DNA from: Carex sylvatica
Taxonomy: Eukaryota; Streptophyta; Magnoliopsida; Poales; Cyperaceae
NCBI GenBank assembly: GCA_964058845.1
Contig: CAXKVR010000155.1
Coordinates: 26,658 to 90,657, forward strand
Direction: 5' to 3'
Length of the DNA stretch: 64,000 nt
Position 1 is the stretch's first letter; the number at the start of each line of letters is the position of its first letter. The notes below the pieces were generated by a model. It saw only the letters and a list, made by a program, of their open reading frames with translations. It did not search any database and was not told the origin of the DNA. Of this stretch, positions 58,166-64,000 are shown one piece after another. A program made the translations under genes and the position numbers.

Positions 58166-61100
58166 ATGCTGTATAATCTGTTTCTTCTCAGCTTCCCTCT
58201 TTTCTTTTTCCCCCTTTTCTTTTCTGTTGAGGGAAGCGACAGCTTGGCTTCACAATCGGACATTCTTCCCTCTTCAAACAAGCTCAACTTCGGTTCTTCC
58301 TCGACCTGTTTTGGGTTTGGGGCTTTGTGCTCCGACTCCGCTTCCCTCTGCTTCCCTTCAGTCAAACCTGATTTTTCAGTAAAAACATCTCAACACCATG
58401 AAACAGGCAACACTAATCCCGAGCAATCAGTTTCTTTCAGCCTCACCAATGGAGGTCTGGTCACATGCTCTTCAGTTGAGTCTAAGTCTACAGACGGTGT
58501 GCATAGGAGTTTTGGAGGTTATAACACGGCCTCATGCCAAACTCCACTAATTCCTGATGATTGGATGAAAGCTTCAAATGGAGTAACAGGTGATTTGGAA
58601 GAAGGTATCGGAGATGCCGAAATAGGCCGCCTTAACAGGTCTCCTTCCTCTCACAATGTGGAGATAACCCCTTCTTTGTTGGATTGGGGCACTACTAGCC
58701 TATATGCGGCCTCAATTTCAACCTTGACACTGACAAATTTGAACAAAGAGGGTGTATTGGATGTTTATGAGCCGTATTGTACTGACCCACAATTTTACCC
58801 ATACAATTTTGATGAGGTCTCAATTGAACCAGGAGAGAACGCCTCCATTTATTTTGTTTTCTTGCCTCGAAATTTGGGCTCAAGTTCTGCACAAGTTGTG
58901 CTTCAAACAAGCTTTGGAGGGTTTGTTTTACAAGCAAAAGGAGTTGCCATTGATTCGCCTTACAAGATTGAGCCTCTAGTGGGTATTGACTTGCACTTAA
59001 GTGGAGTTCTGTCAAAGACCTTGTCTATACACAACCCATTTGAGGAATCGATTTATGTAGAAGAGGTGGCCGTGTGGATGTCTGCCTCAGAATCTGTGAG
59101 CCAATCAAACCATGCCATTTGCCAATTGGATACGTCGGCCACTTCTTCTAGTGAAGTCGAGTGGTTCAATATGGGGAATGAATGGAATGAATTACCAAGA
59201 GTAGATCTTAGACCCATTAATAACTGGGAGATTTTGCCCAAGAATGGTGATGCAATTGTAGAGCTGAGATTACAAGCTGAATCACAAGGGAAAGTGTTTG
59301 GTGCAATTTGCATGAAATTGAGAAATGGTATCACACAAAGGATTAGTACAGTAGTTGTACCACTTGAGGTGCAAGTGCATGATAATCCAACTTACAGTGC
59401 TCTTATGGGGTGGGGTTCAATTTCAGCCTCGTTCAACTATCACATGGCATGTGATGGAAGTGGATTGATTTTTACTCTTTATTTAAAAAATGACGGGTTG
59501 GATTCGCTGAGTATTGTGAATATTTTTGAAGAGAAAGAAGGCGATAAAATGTATGGAATTAGGTATGTGAAACATTTGGTGCTTTTTCCCGCAAGTACAA
59601 CTGCTGTAGCTCTGATAAGCCACAAGTCGAGGAATGCAAAGTCAGAAATTAGAGGGGCAGAATTAGAGTGCAATGTAGTGGTAGAGACAAATCACTCTTC
59701 TAATGCTTTTCTTAGGATCCCATGTGAAGATTTTGCTCGTGTCTCCAATGGAGATGCAGGTGCCTCTGATTTAGAACCAGAAAGACAACAGGAAGAGGCA
59801 ATGAATGTGAAAACAAGATCATTTGGGGGCATTTTGGAAGATTTGACTGAGGAGAAGGTACTAAAACTTTTGAACTTGCAATTTGTAGTGGCTTGTTTTT
59901 GAAATGCAGAAATTCAGTCTAGCTTGAAATAGGCCAGTATCTTGTAACTTTTAAATTGGATTATAAAAATGCAAACTACGGGGGTCAAATTTGACTCCAT
60001 GTTAAGATAGAGTAGGATGGTAAAAGAATAGGTCAATATTAGGATAGCTGTGGTATAAGGCCTGTATAGGAGCAGTCTTAACTGATAGTCTGATGATAGT
60101 GCCAGTACCAGTCAATTGTTGACACTAAATCTTTATGTTAATAACTCATACATAAGCTAATAATCTCTTGCCCTAATAACCATTTTTATTTGTTTTTTAA
60201 TACAGAGTTCTCCGTTTGGAGGGGTTGAGGCTAGCGATCTAATACTTGCAAATTGGTTATCCCATGGGAAAGCAGCCGGGTCTTCACTTTTAATCGATCA
60301 ACTTGTGTTATTCCCTCCAGTGCAAATTGGGTCCCACTTCTCTCAACCCATAACAGTCAAGAACCCTGGCCCCAAGTCAGCACTGGTACAATTGGTACTG
60401 AACTCTGAGGAGGTTATAACAGATTGCAAAACCTCTGATGACGACTCATCGGAGCACACCTTTCCAACCAGATCCCCAGAAATCGGAACAATTGAGACGA
60501 GGTTTGGCTTCTCGGTAGCGGATTCAGGTCTGATGGAGGTGGTCCTGCACCCATTTGAATCCGCTTCATTAGGCCCTGTAATATTCCATCCCTCAAGCCG
60601 GTGTACCTGGTTCAGCTCGGCCTTAATTCGAAACAACATTTCAGGGATAGAATGGGTCTCTCTCCATGCGTCAGGTGGGTCACACTCAATCTCCCTTATT
60701 GATGGATCTGAACCTGTCTGGAAGATTGAATTTGAATTGGATGCAGACCCAATAAACAATATTTCCTCCTCTCTTCAATCTGAGGTGAAGTGCCCCTCAT
60801 GTGAGTATCAATTTTCCAAGGAGATATATGCAAAAAATACAGGTGAGCTGCCATTGGAGATTAAAAAGATACGGGTATCCGGTACTGATTGCAGGTCAGA
60901 CGGGTTTACCATCAGTCGCAATTGTCTCGGGTTCAATCTATTTCCGGGTGAATCAGAGGTGATTGGGGTCTCATACTGGCCTGACTTTTCTTCGGGTATG
61001 GTTCAGAGAGATCTTGAGCTGGTCATGGCCGGAGGCATCTTTGTAATTCCAATGAAGGTGCAAGTGCCCGTGTGCATGGTGGGTCAGTGTAGGAGGATGT

Positions 61101-62367
61101 CAGCGTACTGGAGAGTTTCTTGTTTTCTCTTATTTGCTGCAATAGTTTTTGTGGTTGTGTTGGTGTTTGTGCGAGTGATGCCTCTCTCTCTGACATTGGG
61201 TTCCAGCGAGTATTACTTCCGTTTGGATGGTGGTGAACACTGTGCTGGTCAAGATGACAATGGGCTGTTCTTCCATCATAGCACCAAAGCTTCAAGGTAC
61301 CTTCTTTCTTTTCCTTTTTCAGAGCACTGATATTTTCCTTTCATTGTCTATTGTATATTATCTGTTTTAGTGCTGTAAGTCCATGCACTACATTGTAATT
61401 GAGAATATTATTATTATTATTACTATTATTATAATTTAATTAATCGGGTTTATTTCAGTTTTCCTCTATGAGTAGAGTTTGATGTAAGCACATTTAAGCT
61501 GTCCTTTTAGAAGTTTATATTTCTTAATTTGACGTAGTCTTGTAAATTCACAGGTCGGTTGGAAGAGAACAGAAAAAACAGGAGCGATCACCTTTCATGT
61601 CAAACTATCCAATCTGCCAGAGCACACCGAAACGGCTGGACACTGACCTGACTTCATCTGAACAGCTGAAGAAATCTGCAACGCCATTGTATTCATCGCT
61701 CAAACCCACAAAGGATCCTGTGCCTGCATCAGTTGAGACCCCACAAACTGACAACACCAACCACCTCACAATCAGAGTTGTCAGAGAAAAGGGAAAACGC
61801 AAAAAGAAGCGCACTCCTAGTAATAATTCAAATTTAGCTGCAAAATTGGAGGTCTCTAGCAGTCACAGTAGCAATTCAACGCCTTCGTCACCTTTATCCC
61901 CTAGCGGATCAACTCCTAAACAGGCTTGGCCTCTTTCGCCCGAAAGCAATCCTACAGCTAATGCATTTAGACCAAGTGCACCCAACAAGGAAGCCAAAAT
62001 GACCCAAAAAATAGGTAATGAGCTTTCCTCCTACCCTTCTTTGGTCTTCTCGGGCCCACATGTCAACAACTCCATTTTCCTAGCCAAAACCTCACCAATT
62101 GCACCGCATGCACGTGCACCAGGTCCTAAGGTGGTGAAGGAGAAAAGCGTAAAAAGGGAGGAAAATGAGGGTGCTTCTGCAAAAGAGTTTACCTATGACA
62201 TGTGGGCCGATCACTTCTCTGGTCATGTCATGTATTCTGAAGGGAGAGATGCAGATTATTCCAAGAGCTTCTTTGCAATCCAGCCTCAAGTCTCCCCAAG
62301 CTATGGTGGAAATCTGAATAATAATGGGTATAATGGGAATGTAACTGGGGTTTCTGGAATGAATTAG
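58166..62367 (+). CDS. TMEM131-like type I membrane protein
   Basis: Three exons (58166-59857, 60206-61296, 61554-62367; GT-AG, phases agree) encode 1198 residues. A signal peptide (MLYNLFLLSFPLFFFPLFF, cut after about 20-24) leads into a long lumenal part. A TMEM131-type PapD-like beta domain lies at about 165-260 (VEITPSLLDWGTTSLYAAS ... LPRNLGSSSAQVVLQTSFGG). Further Ig-like beta sequence extends to about 900, with several Asn-glycosylation sequons. One transmembrane helix follows (FLLFAAIVFVVVLVFV, about 890-910) and a Ser/Pro/Lys-rich cytosolic tail of about 285 residues. Animal TMEM131 helps secretory cargo such as collagen by recruiting TRAPPIII through its tail; plants lack collagen, so the cargo here is unknown. 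An alternative start at 57741 through an upstream splice is possible. Confidence 0.85.
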
Positions 62368-62432
62368 GAAAAAAAAAATTAAAATAACTCTGATCTGTCC
62401 TCTGCCTCTTTTCAGCAGGGGTTTTTGGTCTA

Positions 62433-62481
62433 TCTCTGTGTTCTCTGTGTTCTCTGTGTTCTCTGTGTGTGTGTGTGTGTC
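62433..62481 (+). repeat. TCTGTGTTC short tandem repeat and (TG)n run
   Basis: TCTGTGTTC repeats about four times and passes into (GT)n in the 3' UTR of the TMEM131-like gene. Confidence 0.8.
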
Positions 62482-63444
62482 TGCACCTTGGTGTGCTTGT
62501 GTGCCTGTGTCTGTCTGTGCATGCCTGAGTGCGCACACAAGTGGGCGCACATGCCTTCCAACCCTGTGTATATGTACTAGTAGGTTCAGCAGGACTAGTA
62601 CAACCTGAAACAGTACCTAGCATGTCTTAGGGTCAATGCCAGATTCTCCAAATAACCTCAGTAAAAAAACACTATGACATCTGATGGAAAAGGGCCTAAT
62701 AACCAGATAATTTAGAGCAGTAGCCAGGAGATACCTGTTAATTTCTTGAGATTGATTACTGCATAACTTGTGTACCGTTCAGGCCTCACAGTGGGCATTT
62801 TTGTTGATTTAGTATTGGCCTGCATGCTGTGTCGGTTTCAAATAGGTAACCGAGATTCTGCCTGATGACTAGGTTGGACCCAGGAGTTCAGATCCAGTGA
62901 AGTAATCCAAACTTTGGGTTTTAACTCGGGACCATCTAATTCGAATCCGAGATAATCTATCCAAAGTGGAGTGCACACATCCCGAGAGATGAACTTGAAT
63001 CGCGAAGCAATCTTGAGTGATGGATTTGAATCGGACGGTCCCGATCCAAAACCCAAAGATTGGGTTACTTTAGGGGATCCAGACCCGTTAGAATACAGAG
63101 GGATTCCATATGGTTCCTTCCAAATGTGTCATACAATGGACAAGAGTCAAGAGAGTTTACTAGTTGTGTGTGAAGAAATACACTGTTGGTTATATAACAC
63201 ACTAAATTACTGAGTTGCTCTATCCATTTAAAAAAAAAAAAATAATAATAATAATAATTCGAAAAAAAGTGGGATTCTAGTACCACCGGCTTGCATTTAA
63301 ATACAAATGGAGAACCGTGTTGCAACATATAGGGTTAACCCATGTTACACCGGGTTATATAGGTGTTGTTGTAATACAGTTTCTTTTCTGTTGAAAGTTG
63401 AAACAGGTGGGTAATCTGCGCTACTATTCTCATAACAAAAAAAT

Positions 63445-63476
<32 letters not shown>

Positions 63477-64000
63477 CACTGGACACCAGATCCATTTACC
63501 ATCAAATTGATAATCAGCTGATTTTTGTTGGGTACATCTGCAATACTGCAAGTAAAAAATTTATAGTAGAAACGTTTTAGTTGTGCTACGCGCCCCGACA
63601 GATTTGAATTCCTCAGCTTACATTGCTTCTTTGTTGTATTTTGTGTTTTTTTAATTCATTCAAGATCCTAGATTTGTTCGTAGTGCACTTCCAATATTCG
63701 TTCACTTTTTACACCCTGTTTGGATGGAGTCATGGAGAGTAGAGGAAGGAAGGGGAGGTGAAGAATACAAAGGAATGAAATGGAATAGAAAGGAAGATTA
63801 ACATATTTAACTTTTTCGTGTTTGAATGATTAATGAGAGAAAATAAATTTAACTTTTCTTTCTGTTTTATTTCTTATTTGGTTGATTAAAATTTAGAAGG
63901 TTAATTAGAAATTCGATGGCTGTTGTAGATTTGTGACAAAAAACTTATATGAGAATTATATTAGTAAGATATATAGTTGGACATTTGTGTTATTTTTTCT
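62482..64000. other. 3' flank of the TMEM131-like gene, gene-free
   Basis: 3' UTR probably covers the first few hundred bases. A (CT)n run of about 27 bp lies at 63445-63471 and an AAT-rich run at 63229-63258. CACCCTGTTTGGATGG at 63711 resembles the end of a TIR element whose partner would lie beyond the window. No gene is supported. Confidence 0.4.

Overview
The window is nuclear DNA of a flowering plant; the species cannot be told from the sequence. The evidence is intron-rich genes with GT-AG junctions, a chloroplast tetrapyrrole gene, a Ty1/copia retrotransposon primed by initiator tRNA-Met, and many AT-rich MITEs. Five protein-coding genes could be modelled exon by exon with consistent phases. 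They are (1) a CTLH/CRA (RanBPM-like) protein, minus strand, 238-4852, whose last exons lie beyond the left edge; (2) a SERAC1-like mitochondrial serine hydrolase, plus, 12489-18013, ten exons; (3) a small membrane-anchored protein with ten cysteines in CX3C spacing, plus, 20250-20627; (4) chloroplast uroporphyrinogen-III synthase, plus, 29243-32981; and (5) a TMEM131-like type I membrane protein, plus, 58166-62367. An isolated short minus-strand coding exon (11511-11654) and a frameshifted TFIIIC-subunit-6-like retropseudogene (19289-19614) are also reported. The five genes have unrelated housekeeping roles and form no operon or cluster.

The space between genes is mostly transposable elements. 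At 5.3-6.3 kb lie an inverted-repeat element and a tRNA-derived SINE-like unit. At 7.7-10.6 kb a solo LTR, a MULE-type N-terminal fragment fused to a copia integrase fragment, and a truncated LTR of the same family are nested. From 22.2 to 24.8 kb, foldback MITEs sit end to end in TA/GA microsatellites, including three near-identical palindromes of about 416 bp in tandem. Two small elements (25.25 and 28.24 kb) share terminal repeats and have 9-bp target duplications. At 34.3-36.9 kb a Mutator-type inverted-repeat element with a 9-bp duplication has its TA-rich centre packed with four other MITEs. A long hairpin lies at 37.9-38.3 kb.

From 41072 to 51630 lies a complete but dead Ty1/copia element on the minus strand, with both LTRs, PBS, PPT and the 5-bp duplication TCTAT. 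It carries two solo LTRs (43955-45536 and 47953-49415) of the family that also occurs at 7692-9089 and 10171. Each of the three complete solo LTRs has TG...CA ends and its own perfect 5-bp duplication. From 52 to 57 kb the DNA is AT-rich and gene-free, with short tandem repeats and a tandem array of about 400-bp units at 55137-56358.

The most unusual signals are the copy-specific palindromes in the solo LTR family, the MITE-in-microsatellite clusters, the 400-bp tandem units and the CX3C-repeat protein. No prokaryote-style system, CRISPR array or tRNA gene was seen.
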